This document shows positions 13,739-21,902 of a stretch of DNA of 30,849 bases, piece after piece (position 1 is the stretch's first letter; the number at the start of each line of letters is the position of its first letter). Source of the DNA: JAEUNJ01 sp052035955 (GTDB lineage: Bacteria; Pseudomonadota; Gammaproteobacteria; Burkholderiales; Rhodocyclaceae); NCBI GenBank assembly GCA_052035955.1, contig JBPOHD010000018.1:1-30849 (forward strand), given 5' to 3'. The notes beneath the pieces were generated by a model, which saw only the letters and a program-made list of their open reading frames with translations, made no database searches and had not been told where the DNA came from. The translations under genes were made by a program, and so were the position numbers.

Positions 13739-16700
13739 ATGTCCCCGCCGACGATGATCCCGAGACTCCGCAAGCCCGCCCTGTTCCTGGCCGGCCTCGT
13801 CGCTGCCTGGCTGCTCTTCGCGGCCCTGGCGCTGCCCGCCATCCTGCGTTCCCAGGCCGAGCGTTACGTCGCCGGGAAGACGGGCCATCGCCTGAGCATC
13901 GCGGAACTCGCCTTCAACCCGCTGACCCTCACCCTTCGCATCGGCGGCCTGCGCCTGGCCCAGCCCGACGACCAGGAATTGCTGGCCTTCAAGGAACTGG
14001 AACTGAACCTGGACGCCACGAGCCTGCTGCGGCGGGCCGTGGTGCTCGAATCGGTCAGGCTGGAGGAACCCCGGGCCGGCGTCGTCCTGCTGCCGGAAGG
14101 ACGGCTCAACTGGAGCGCTTTCGTCGAGGCGCTGAAAAGCAAGGAGGACAGGCCCGACGAGCCGCTGCCCCGCTTCGACATCGAGGCCCTGGCGATCAAG
14201 GGCGGCCACGTGGCTTTCGCCGACCGCAGCGTCGCACCGGCCTTCGAGACCCGGGTCGAGCCGCTGGACCTGGAGTTGGCGGACTTTTCCAGCCTGCCGG
14301 ACGACCAGGGCCGCTATCGCCTGACCGCCACCACCGCCGTCGGCGCCAAGGTGGAATGGCAGGGCACGGCAAGCCTCTCGCCGATCGCCGCCGCCGGCAC
14401 CCTCTCGGTCAGCCAGGTGGCCCTGGACCGCCTCGCACCCTACCTCCAGCGCCACCTGCGCATCGCGGCACCGGAAGGGGTGGCGAGAATCTCCCTGGAA
14501 TACCGGGCCACCTACTCGAAGGGCGCGCTGGACCTGAAGGTCGAGAAGATGGGTGTCGGGATCGACGGGCTGGTGCTGAAGGGCGAGAAGGCCACGACGC
14601 CGGCCGTGGCCCTGGACAGGATGGAGCTGAAGGACGGCCGCCTGGACCTGGCCACCCGCACGTTCACGATCGGCGCCGTCGCCCTCGGTCCCGGCCGGCT
14701 GGAACTCCAGCGGCGGGCCGACGGCCGCCTCGACGTGCAGGACTGGCTGCCGGCGCCGGCCGCGCCTCGCCCGGACGCCACCCCGTCGGCGCCCGCCGCG
14801 CCGCCTGGCGCGACCGCGCCCTGGCGGCTGGAACTGGGAAGTCTCGCCCTCGATGGATTGGCGATCCGCCTGACGGACCAGGGTTTCCCGACCCCGCTGG
14901 TCCTGGACCTGGACAAGCTCGCGGTCTCCCTGGAGGCCAGGGCGGCGATCGGCGCCGGCGATCCCGCCGCCACGCTCGGGAAGCTCGGCGTGACTGCCGA
15001 AGGCCTGCGCCTGGCGGCGGGCAGGCAGACCCTCTTCACCCTCGGCCGGCTGGCGCTCGAGGACGGACAGATGGACCTGGCCACCCGCCAGGTGGCGGCA
15101 GGCAGGATCGCCCTGGAGCGCGGCAGGCTGTCCGCCACTCGGGATGCCGCGGGCCGCATCGCCCTGGTCGAGTCCCTGCGCCCGACGGGAAGCGGGCCGG
15201 GCCCGGCTTCGGCCGGTGGAACATCGGCACGGACGGCGGCGGCAAATCCATCCGGATGGCATTTCCGCCTCGCCCGCCTCGACGCCGATGCCTTCGAGGC
15301 CGGTTTCCGGGACGAAACCGTCGCACCGGCCGCCGAACTGAAGCTCCAGGACATCGGCATCCACGCGGAACGGGTCAGCGAAGACCTGAAGGCGCCCGTG
15401 CCCCTGAAGGCCGCCCTGACCGTCGCCAGCGGCGGCCGCCTGGAGGCGGAGGGCAAGCTGACGCCGGCCGAACCCTCGGCGGACCTGGCAATCAAGCTGG
15501 CCGACCTCTCGATCCGGCCCGCCCAGGCCTACGTGGCCGCGGCCACGATGCTGGACCTCGCCGGTGGCCGCATCTCGGCCCAGGGCCGGGCCACCTACGG
15601 GGCCAAGGGCTACGGCTTCAAGGGCAGCCTCGCCCTGCGCGATCTGCAGGTGCTCGAGGCCGGGAGCCGGGAGGTCTTCGCGGCCTGGAAATCCCTGGCG
15701 ACGGGGAGCCTCAGCGTCACCCCGGCGGCCATCGACATCGCCGAACTCGCCCTCGACGGCCTGGACACCAAGCTGCTGATCGCCAAGGACAAGACCGTCA
15801 ACGTCCAGAAGGCGCTACGCAAGCCCGCGGCGGCGGAGGGGGCGCCGGCAGGGGCAGCGGCCGCACCGCCACCCGGCGCGGTGCCGACGCCCGCGGAAAC
15901 GGCACGGCCCGCACCGGTCGCCGAGGCCCCTCCGGCGCCGACAGGCCCCGCCTTCACCATCGACCGCCTGCGGATCACCAACGGCCAGCTCGACTTCAGC
16001 GACCTGTCCCTCGCCCTGCCCTTCGCCACCCACGTCCATGACCTGAACGGCACCATCCTCGGCATCTCCTCGCGACCCGGCACCCCCGGCCAGGTGGAGC
16101 TCGACGGGCAGGTGGACGACTACGGCCTGGCCCGGGCCGTCGGGCAGCTGGATTTCTTGCGGCCCACCGACTTCATGGACCTGAAGGTGGTGTTCCGCAA
16201 CGTCGAGATGACGCGCATGACGCCCTATGCGGCCACCTTCGCCGGCCGCAAGATCGCCTCCGGCAAGCTTTCCCTGGACCTGGAATACAAGATCAAGCAG
16301 CGCCAGCTCCAGGGCGAGAACCAGATCGTCATGGACCAGCTGACCCTCGGCGAACGCGTCGAGGTGCCGGGCGCCCGCGACCTGCCCCTGGACCTGGCCA
16401 TCGCCGTGCTGCAGGATTCGGACGGCCGCATCGACCTGGGCCTGCCGGTGTCCGGCAGCCTGGACGATCCCCAGTTCAGCTACGGCCAGATCGTCTGGAA
16501 GGCCATCGTCAACGTGGTCACCAAAATCGTCACCGCCCCCTTCCGCGCCCTGGGCGCCCTGTTCGGCGGCGGCGAGAAATTCGAGAACATCGCCTTCGAG
16601 GCCGGCCAACCCCAGCTCACGCCGCCTGAACGGGAAAAGCTCGTGCGCCTGGCGGGCGCCCTCAACAAGCGGCCGGGACTCGCCCTCACCGTCCACGGCG

Positions 16701-17290
16701 TCTATGCCGACGCCGACCGGGTCGCCCTCCAGGACCGGCAACTGCGCCGCAACCTGGCCGCCAGGATCGGCCAGCCGGTGGAAGGGGACGCCGATCCCGG
16801 CCCCGTATCCACGCGGCAGCCGAAGGTCCAGGGCGCCCTGGAGGACCTGTTCGCCGACCGTTCCGGAGCCGGCGAGCTGGCAGCCCTGAAGGAGGGATTC
16901 CGCAAGGCCAATCCAGGGCAACTGGAGGAAAGCGCGACGGGCAAGGTGATGTCGCGATTGACCGGCCTGTTCCGGGACAAGCGCACCCTGGACGAAACCG
17001 AGGTGGCCGCCATGAAGGGCACCGATTTCCACGCCCTCCTCTACGAGCGACTGCGCCAGAAGGAAGCGGTCGGCGAGGATCGCCTGATCGCCCTGGCGAA
17101 AGCCCGTGGCGAGGCGGCGGCCGCCGCCCTGCGGTCGGCCGGGGCCCCGGCCGCCCGCCTGTCCGCGGCGGCGCCGGAGAAGGTCGAGACGGAGGGCCGG
17201 GACGTGCCGGTGAAGCTGGTCCTCGGCACGGCGAAGCATCGGGCTGCCGCGCCCGCCGCTCCTCCGGCCGCGGCGCCGGCCGGCGGCTGA
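13739..17290 (+). CDS. Large DUF748/AsmA-like envelope protein
   Basis: The 1183-residue protein starts with a signal anchor (LRKPALFLAGLVAAWLLFAA, about 9-33), followed by the AsmA/DUF748 opening (GHRLSIAELAFNPLTLTLRI and LNLDATSLLRRAVVLESVRLEEP). Repeated beta-rich segments follow, with an Ala/Pro-rich linker at about 700-735. A conserved DUF748 block (residues about 735-960) contains ITNGQLDFSDLSL and LDLEYKIKQRQLQGENQIVMDQLTLGERV. The C-terminal tail (about 960-1183) has Lys/Glu-rich helices. Such proteins sit in the inner membrane facing the periplasm and are related to the bridge-like lipid-transport group; this role is inferred from the family. It stands alone behind its own -10. Confidence 0.88.
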   Translation: MSPPTMIPRLRKPALFLAGLVAAWLLFAALALPAILRSQAERYVAGKTGHRLSIAELAFNPLTLTLRIGGLRLAQPDDQELLAFKELELNLDATSLLRRAVVLESVRLEEPRAGVVLLPEGRLNWSAFVEALKSKEDRPDEPLPRFDIEALAIKGGHVAFADRSVAPAFETRVEPLDLELADFSSLPDDQGRYRLTATTAVGAKVEWQGTASLSPIAAAGTLSVSQVALDRLAPYLQRHLRIAAPEGVARISLEYRATYSKGALDLKVEKMGVGIDGLVLKGEKATTPAVALDRMELKDGRLDLATRTFTIGAVALGPGRLELQRRADGRLDVQDWLPAPAAPRPDATPSAPAAPPGATAPWRLELGSLALDGLAIRLTDQGFPTPLVLDLDKLAVSLEARAAIGAGDPAATLGKLGVTAEGLRLAAGRQTLFTLGRLALEDGQMDLATRQVAAGRIALERGRLSATRDAAGRIALVESLRPTGSGPGPASAGGTSARTAAANPSGWHFRLARLDADAFEAGFRDETVAPAAELKLQDIGIHAERVSEDLKAPVPLKAALTVASGGRLEAEGKLTPAEPSADLAIKLADLSIRPAQAYVAAATMLDLAGGRISAQGRATYGAKGYGFKGSLALRDLQVLEAGSREVFAAWKSLATGSLSVTPAAIDIAELALDGLDTKLLIAKDKTVNVQKALRKPAAAEGAPAGAAAAPPPGAVPTPAETARPAPVAEAPPAPTGPAFTIDRLRITNGQLDFSDLSLALPFATHVHDLNGTILGISSRPGTPGQVELDGQVDDYGLARAVGQLDFLRPTDFMDLKVVFRNVEMTRMTPYAATFAGRKIASGKLSLDLEYKIKQRQLQGENQIVMDQLTLGERVEVPGARDLPLDLAIAVLQDSDGRIDLGLPVSGSLDDPQFSYGQIVWKAIVNVVTKIVTAPFRALGALFGGGEKFENIAFEAGQPQLTPPEREKLVRLAGALNKRPGLALTVHGVYADADRVALQDRQLRRNLAARIGQPVEGDADPGPVSTRQPKVQGALEDLFADRSGAGELAALKEGFRKANPGQLEESATGKVMSRLTGLFRDKRTLDETEVAAMKGTDFHALLYERLRQKEAVGEDRLIALAKARGEAAAAALRSAGAPAARLSAAAPEKVETEGRDVPVKLVLGTAKHRAAAPAAPPAAAPAGG

Positions 17291-17313
17291 CGCCGCCCCG
17301 GCCATCCCCGGCC

Positions 17314-18204
17314 ATGCAAGGCCCGGCCTCGCCCCTTCGCGGCATCGTCCTGATGCTGCTCGCCGTCATGTGCTTCGCGGCCCTGGACGCCACGTCCAAA
17401 CAGCTTTCCAGGACTTATCCCGTGGCCATCCTGGTCTGGGTCCGCTACGTGGTGCACTGCCTGCTGATGGTGGTCTTCCTGGCCCCCAGCATGCGGTTCA
17501 GGCTGATCGCCACGCGCCGGCCGGTGGCCATGACGGTGCGGGCCCTGCTGCTGGTGGCGACCACGGGGCTGTGCATGGCGGCCTTCCGGGTCATGCCCCT
17601 GGCCGAGACCACGGCCATCATCTTCGTTTCGCCGCTGGCCGTCGGCCTGCTGGCCGGCCCCCTCCTGGGAGAAACGGTGGGTAAGGCCCGCTGGCTGGCG
17701 ACCCTGGCGGGATTCGCGGGCATGCTGATGGTGGCGCGTCCCGGCGCCGGACTTTCGCCCGAAGGCATCGGGCTGGCCCTGGGCGCGGCGGCGGCCTACA
17801 CGGTGTATCAGATCCAGACCCGGCAGATGTCGCCGACCGAGGACACCTGGACGATGCTCTTCTACACGGCCCTGGTCGGCACGGTGGTGATGAGCCTGGG
17901 CCTGCCCTTGTTCTGGGGCGGACCGGCGCCCGACTTCGCGGACGCCCTGATGATCTGTTCCCTCGGCCTCTATGGCGGCGGCGGCCATTACCTGCTGATC
18001 AGCGCCTTCCGCCATGCCCCGGCCTCGACCCTCTCGCCCTTCCTCTACGCCCAGCTGGTCTGGGCCGGACTGCTCGGCGGCCTCTTCTTCGACCACTGGC
18101 CCGACGGCATGGCGATCGCGGGAATGGCGGTCATCGCGGCCAGCAGCATCGCCATGGCGGCGTGGGAGAGGCGCTCGCGCGGCGCCGGCAGGGACACCGC
18201 ATAA
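17314..18204 (+). CDS. EamA/DMT-superfamily transporter
   Basis: The 296-residue integral membrane protein has about ten hydrophobic helices in two EamA repeats (about 8-142 and 152-286). The first shows ALDATSKQLSRTYPVAILVWVRYVVHCLL and PLAETTAIIFVSPL; the second shows AAAYTVYQIQTRQMSPTEDTWTMLFYT and ASTLSPFLYAQLVWAGLLGGLFF. The family exports amino acids, metabolites or drugs across the inner membrane, but the substrate is not predictable. It starts 24 bases after the DUF748 stop, so it may be read from the same transcript. Confidence 0.9.
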   Translation: MQGPASPLRGIVLMLLAVMCFAALDATSKQLSRTYPVAILVWVRYVVHCLLMVVFLAPSMRFRLIATRRPVAMTVRALLLVATTGLCMAAFRVMPLAETTAIIFVSPLAVGLLAGPLLGETVGKARWLATLAGFAGMLMVARPGAGLSPEGIGLALGAAAAYTVYQIQTRQMSPTEDTWTMLFYTALVGTVVMSLGLPLFWGGPAPDFADALMICSLGLYGGGGHYLLISAFRHAPASTLSPFLYAQLVWAGLLGGLFFDHWPDGMAIAGMAVIAASSIAMAAWERRSRGAGRDTA

Positions 18205-18245
18205 CGGGCGTCGAGGCCGGCCGGAACCCGCCGGAGGCCTCCTGC

Positions 18246-18251
18246 TAGAAT
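18246..18251 (+). promoter_or_regulatory. -10 element TAGAAT upstream of nadC
   Basis: TAGAAT in GCTAGAATCGCCG lies 60 bases before the nadC ATG at 18312. It is the same ten-base context as upstream of the DUF748 gene. A matching -35 is not obvious. Confidence 0.5.
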
Positions 18252-18311
18252 CGCCGTGTCCCGGCAATGCGGGCGCAATGCCGGCTGTTTCCTCGGGTAC
18301 CCGACGCCATC

Positions 18312-19160
18312 ATGGATTTCCCCCTTTCCCTCGCTGCAGAAGTCGAACGCAACGTGCTCGCCGCCCTCGCCGAGGACATCGGCGGCGGCGACCTGACCGC
18401 CCTCCTGACGCCCGGAGGCCATCGGGCCCGCGGCATGGTCATCAGCCGCCAGGATGCCGTCCTGGCGGGCCGGGCCTGGTTCGACGCCTGCTTCCGCCGC
18501 CTCGACCCCGATGCGCGCATCGCCTGGGCTGCCCACGACGGCGACCGGGTCGAGGCCAACCAGGTCCTCTGCGAAGTGGAGGCCGAGACGCGGTCGCTGC
18601 TGACGGCGGAACGCTCGGCCCTCAACTTCCTCCAGTTGCTCAGCGGCGTCGCCACCACGGTGCGCCGCTACGCCGACGCCGTGGCCGGCACCCGGGCGAC
18701 GGTGGTGGACACCCGCAAGACCCTGCCCGGCCTGCGCCTGGCCCAGAAGTACGCGGTCGTCTGCGGCGGCGGCGCCAACCACCGCCTCGGCCTCTATGAC
18801 GGAATCCTGATCAAGGAAAACCACATCATCGCCGCCGGCGGCATCCGGCCGGCCCTGGAGCGGGCGGCGGCCATCGCCCACGGCGGCGTCTTCGTGCAGA
18901 TCGAGGTGGAAAACCTGGAACAGCTGGCCGAAGCCCTCGATTGCGGCGCCACCATGATCCTGCTCGACAACATGAGCCTGGCGGAGATGCGCCAGGCCGT
19001 CGGCCTGACCGCCGGCCGGGCCCAATTGGAGGCCTCCGGCGGCATCCGCCTGGACAGCGTGCGGGCCATCGCGGAGACGGGCGTGGACAGGATCTCCATC
19101 GGCTGCCTGACCAAGGACGTGCGGGCGGCCGACCTGTCCCTGCGCCACGTCGAGGCCTGA
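18312..19160 (+). CDS. nadC: Nicotinate-nucleotide pyrophosphorylase (carboxylating), quinolinate phosphoribosyltransferase
   Basis: The 282-residue product is a complete NadC. It has EDIGGGDLTA near residue 20, ERSALNFLQLLSGVAT with the usual active-site context, VDTRKTLPGLRLAQKYAVVCGGGANHRLGLYDGILIKENH (residues about 133-172), VFVQIEVENLEQL, MILLDNMS, and ASGGIRLDSVRAIAETGVDRISIG at the end. It converts quinolinate and PRPP to nicotinate mononucleotide in de novo NAD synthesis. The ATG at 18312 gives the normal length; 18267 would add 15 poorly conserved residues. Nicotinate mononucleotide is the precursor of NaAD, which LarB uses, but the genes are 7 kb apart and no special link is implied. 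Confidence 0.96.
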   Translation: MDFPLSLAAEVERNVLAALAEDIGGGDLTALLTPGGHRARGMVISRQDAVLAGRAWFDACFRRLDPDARIAWAAHDGDRVEANQVLCEVEAETRSLLTAERSALNFLQLLSGVATTVRRYADAVAGTRATVVDTRKTLPGLRLAQKYAVVCGGGANHRLGLYDGILIKENHIIAAGGIRPALERAAAIAHGGVFVQIEVENLEQLAEALDCGATMILLDNMSLAEMRQAVGLTAGRAQLEASGGIRLDSVRAIAETGVDRISIGCLTKDVRAADLSLRHVEA

Positions 19161-19169
19161 GGGTCCGGG

Positions 19170-20384
19170 ATGATCGAAGGCCTGCCCCGCCACGAGGTAC
19201 CGGCCCAGGCGGCAGTGTTCGAGGTCGGCGATCCCGGCGACTGCGCCTACGTGATCGAGGACGGCTGCGTCGAGATCCTCGCCGGATCCGGCGCCACCCG
19301 GCGACGGGTGGCCATCCTCGGACGCGGCGCCATGTTCGGAGAGGTCGCCCTCCTCGACGGGCTGCCGCGCACGGCGACGGCCCGCGCGGTGGTCCCCACG
19401 ACCCTGGTCCGCATCGAACGGGAACAGGTGGGGGGCCTGATCAAGCGCGCCGACCCGGTGATCCGCTACCTGCTGAAGCTGCTCCTGTCGCGCTTCCGCA
19501 GCGCCCACGACCTGGCCGACGGCGACCTGCTGGCGCGCGAGCACCTGGCCCGGGAAAAGGTCCTTTCCGAGAGCACCCTCAACCTGCAGGAGGCGGCGGT
19601 CCGCACCCTGACCCTGGTGCGGGACCTGGGCCACGCCATCGATGCCGGCCAGATGGAACTGTTCTACCAGCCCCTCATCGCCTATGCCGACGGCGGCACG
19701 ATCGGCTTCGAGGCCCTGATCCGCTGGCGGCATCCTTCCCTCGGCCTGGTGCCCCCGATGGAATTCATCTCCATTGCCGAAAAGACGGACCTGATCCATC
19801 GCATCGGCCGCTGGGTCATGGACCGGGCGGCGGCCGACTGGCGGGACCTGCGGACCTGCTGCCGGCCGGGGAACGGCGTCGTTCCCTTCATGAGCATCAA
19901 CCTCTCGGCCCCCGAACTCGCCGACCCCGGTGCGGTGGCCGCCCTGGCCGACTGCATCGCCCGCCACGGCGTGCCGGCGCCGGAGATCCGCATCGAATTG
20001 ACCGAGACCATCATCGTGGACAACCTGGACGCGGTGTCCGCCAACCTGAAGCGCCTGGGCGAAATGGGTTTCGGCATCGCCCTCGACGATTTCGGCACCG
20101 GCTACGCCGGCCTCGACTACCTGCGCGCCCTGCCCTTCTCCTGCCTGAAGATCGACAAGGTCTTCGTCCAGCAGATGGCGAACGGCGGCCCCAGCCTGGA
20201 GATCGTCCGCGCCGCCATCGACCTGGGGAAGGCCCTGGGCCTGAAGATCCTGACCGAGGGCGTCGAGGATGCCGAAACGGGCCGGCGGCTGGCGGAGATG
20301 GGCTGCGACTACGCCCAAGGCTACCACTATGCCAAGCCCATGCCCAAGGACGCGGTGGCCGCCTGGGCGACCGGTCGACGTTGA
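19170..20384 (+). CDS. Cyclic-nucleotide-binding domain plus EAL c-di-GMP phosphodiesterase
   Basis: The 404-residue cytoplasmic protein has an N-terminal cNMP-binding beta-barrel (about 5-115) with a phosphate-binding cassette FGEVALLDGLPRTATARA (56-73). A helical linker (about 116-150) leads to an EAL domain (about 151-400). EAL catalytic residues appear complete: EAL at 181-183 in FEALIRW, Asn244 in INLS, Glu277 in IELTET, DDFGTG (306-311), Lys328/Lys330 in LKIDKVF, and TEGVED (362-367). It should therefore hydrolyse c-di-GMP, possibly gated by cAMP, cGMP or another nucleotide. It begins 10 bases after nadC and is probably co-transcribed with it. Whether the cNMP pocket is functional cannot be told by eye. 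Confidence 0.92.
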   Translation: MIEGLPRHEVPAQAAVFEVGDPGDCAYVIEDGCVEILAGSGATRRRVAILGRGAMFGEVALLDGLPRTATARAVVPTTLVRIEREQVGGLIKRADPVIRYLLKLLLSRFRSAHDLADGDLLAREHLAREKVLSESTLNLQEAAVRTLTLVRDLGHAIDAGQMELFYQPLIAYADGGTIGFEALIRWRHPSLGLVPPMEFISIAEKTDLIHRIGRWVMDRAAADWRDLRTCCRPGNGVVPFMSINLSAPELADPGAVAALADCIARHGVPAPEIRIELTETIIVDNLDAVSANLKRLGEMGFGIALDDFGTGYAGLDYLRALPFSCLKIDKVFVQQMANGGPSLEIVRAAIDLGKALGLKILTEGVEDAETGRRLAEMGCDYAQGYHYAKPMPKDAVAAWATGRR

Positions 20385-20409
20385 AACTTTTCCCGGCTTT
20401 CGCTAGTCT
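20381..20409 (+). promoter_or_regulatory. Sigma-70 promoter for the Bax-inhibitor-1 family gene
   Basis: TTGAAA (20381-20386), a 17-base spacer and TAGTCT (20404-20409) lie 48 bases ahead of the ATG at 20458. The -35 overlaps the stop codon of the EAL gene. An AGGAGAG ribosome-binding site follows. Confidence 0.7.
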
Positions 20410-20457
20410 TACCGCCCGTCAGCCGCGACTTGCGGCGTACCCAGGAGAGAAACCCTC

Positions 20458-21153
20458 ATGCAAGACCTGACCTTCGGTCGGAACCCGGCGGCGTCCCAGG
20501 ACCTCGCCCTGCGGCAGAACCGCGTCCTGCGCAACACCTATGCCCTCCTCGCCCTGTCGATGGTGCCCACCGTCGCCGGCGCCTTGGCGGGGCTTTCGCT
20601 CAACTTCTCCTTCTTCGCCGGCAGCCCGGTGATGGGCCTGGTGGCCTTCCTCGCCATCGCCTGGGGCTTCATGTACGGCATCGCCCGGACCAAGGACAGC
20701 GGCTGGGGCGTCGCCCTGCTGCTGGGCTTCACCTTCTTCATGGGCCTGATGCTGTCGGGCATCCTGCGCGTCGCCCTGGGCTTCTCCAACGGCGGCACCC
20801 TGATCGCCATGGCGGCGGGAGGCACGGGCGCGATCTTCTTCGCCCTTTCCGGCATCGCGGCGACCACCAAGCGGGATTTCTCGAACATGGGCAAGTTCCT
20901 GTTCGCCGGGGCGATCCTGATCCTGGTGGCGGCCCTGGCCAACGCCTTCCTGCAGATCCCGGCCCTGCACCTGGCCATCTCGGCCATCGCCGTCGTGGTG
21001 TTCTCGGCCTACATCCTCTACGACATCAACCGCATCGTGCACGGCGGCGAGGACAACTACATCGTCGCCACCCTGTCGGTGTACCTGGACATCTACAACG
21101 TCTTCGTCAGCCTGCTGCAACTGCTGATGGCCTTCACGGGCGATCGCGACTGA
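20458..21153 (+). CDS. Bax inhibitor-1/YccA family membrane protein
   Basis: The 231-residue protein has a polar N-terminus of about 28 residues, then seven hydrophobic helices as in the BI-1/TMBIM family. The last helices carry the family aspartates in AYILYDINRIVHGGEDNY and VYLDIYNVFVSLLQLL, equivalent to the pH-sensing Asp pair of bacterial YetJ-type calcium leak channels. Bacterial members are inner-membrane proteins; E. coli YccA interacts with the FtsH protease. Which role applies here is unknown. The gene is monocistronic: its own promoter lies upstream and a strong terminator begins 24 bases after the stop. Confidence 0.93.
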   Translation: MQDLTFGRNPAASQDLALRQNRVLRNTYALLALSMVPTVAGALAGLSLNFSFFAGSPVMGLVAFLAIAWGFMYGIARTKDSGWGVALLLGFTFFMGLMLSGILRVALGFSNGGTLIAMAAGGTGAIFFALSGIAATTKRDFSNMGKFLFAGAILILVAALANAFLQIPALHLAISAIAVVVFSAYILYDINRIVHGGEDNYIVATLSVYLDIYNVFVSLLQLLMAFTGDRD

Positions 21154-21176
21154 GCGGTCCCCGCGTCGGGGAGAAG

Positions 21177-21202
21177 CGCGGCCTGCGGGCCGCGTTTTTT
21201 TT
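21177..21202 (+). terminator. Rho-independent terminator
   Basis: A 7-bp perfect stem CGCGGCC/GGCCGCG with a TGCG tetraloop is followed directly by eight T residues. It lies 24 bases after the BI-1 family gene and is the clearest intrinsic terminator in the window. Confidence 0.92.
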
Positions 21203-21247
21203 CCCCGGCCGGCGGCGCGGAACCCCTTGCACGGCACCGCCACGCTT

Positions 21248-21267
21248 GCAGTAACATTCCCTACTGC
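21248..21267. promoter_or_regulatory. Inverted repeat GCAGTA-N8-TACTGC, candidate operator
   Basis: Perfect 6-bp arms flank an 8-base AT-richer spacer in the otherwise GC-rich gap before the CBS-domain gene, 62 bases from its ATG. A weak TTGCAC/TAACAT promoter pair (21227-21232, 21252-21257, 19-base spacing) overlaps it. The size fits a dimeric regulator site. Confidence 0.35.
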
Positions 21268-21329
21268 GGCCATGGCCGCGTTGCCGCCCCCGGGTGAGGG
21301 CCAGCCCCAATAAAAAAGGAGAGAAGAGG

Positions 21330-21761
21330 ATGACGACGATACGACAGTTGCTGGGCGACGCGCCCCGTACCCCCCTGGCCGTGAAGCCCGACGATACGGT
21401 CTTTTCCGCCCTCGAGATGATGGCCAAGAACGACGTGGGGGCCCTGCTGGTCATGGACGGCCCGCGCCTGGTGGGCATCTTCAGCGAGCGCGACTATGCC
21501 CGCAAAGTGATTCTGGTCGGCAAGTCGTCCAGGGAAATGGCGGTACGGGAGATCATGACGGAGAAGGTGATCTACGCCCTGCCCCAGCAGACGGTGTCGG
21601 AGGCCATGGCCATCGTCACCCAGAAACATATCCGCCACCTGCCCGTGCTGGACGGGGACGGCAAGGTCATCGGCGTCGTCTCCATCGGCGACCTGGTGAA
21701 GGAGACCATTTCTCAGCAACAGTTCGTGATCCAGCAGCTGGAGCACTACATCGCCGGTTGA
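21330..21761 (+). CDS. CBS-domain pair protein
   Basis: The 143-residue soluble protein is made of two CBS repeats. The first (about 7-65) has VKPDDTVFSALEMMAKNDVGALLVMDGPRLVGIFSERDYARKV; the second (about 75-135) has IMTEKVIYALPQQTVSEAMAIVTQKHIRHLPVLDGDGKVIGVVSIGDLVK. CBS pairs bind adenine nucleotides and act as energy or redox sensors. There is no attached enzyme domain, so its partner is unknown. The start at 21330 follows AGGAGAGAAGAGG; an upstream alternative start is not conserved-looking. It is preceded by a candidate operator and followed by a long hairpin, so it appears monocistronic. Confidence 0.92.
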   Translation: MTTIRQLLGDAPRTPLAVKPDDTVFSALEMMAKNDVGALLVMDGPRLVGIFSERDYARKVILVGKSSREMAVREIMTEKVIYALPQQTVSEAMAIVTQKHIRHLPVLDGDGKVIGVVSIGDLVKETISQQQFVIQQLEHYIAG

Positions 21762-21766
21762 TCCGG

Positions 21767-21793
21767 GGGCCGGGCGGCAGCGCCGCCCGGCCC
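21767..21793. terminator. Perfect 12-bp GC hairpin after the CBS-domain gene
   Basis: Arms 21767-21778 and 21782-21793 are perfectly complementary with an AGC loop, starting 5 bases after the stop codon. No T-run follows, so it may be an atypical terminator or an mRNA-stabilising structure. Confidence 0.55.
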
Positions 21794-21902
21794 GCATCGC
21801 AGTTCCGCCGCAGCCCCGAAGCATGGCGCCGCGGCAACGAATCCGGTCCCGGCGCGGGGGAGCGCCGGACTGCCATTCGTTTCATTTCCCAGGGAGACCA
21901 CC

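Noticed and set aside
18045..20327. 760-codon open frame on the minus strand opposite nadC and the EAL gene
   Set aside because: Antisense shadow caused by high GC; the plus-strand genes are complete and recognisable.
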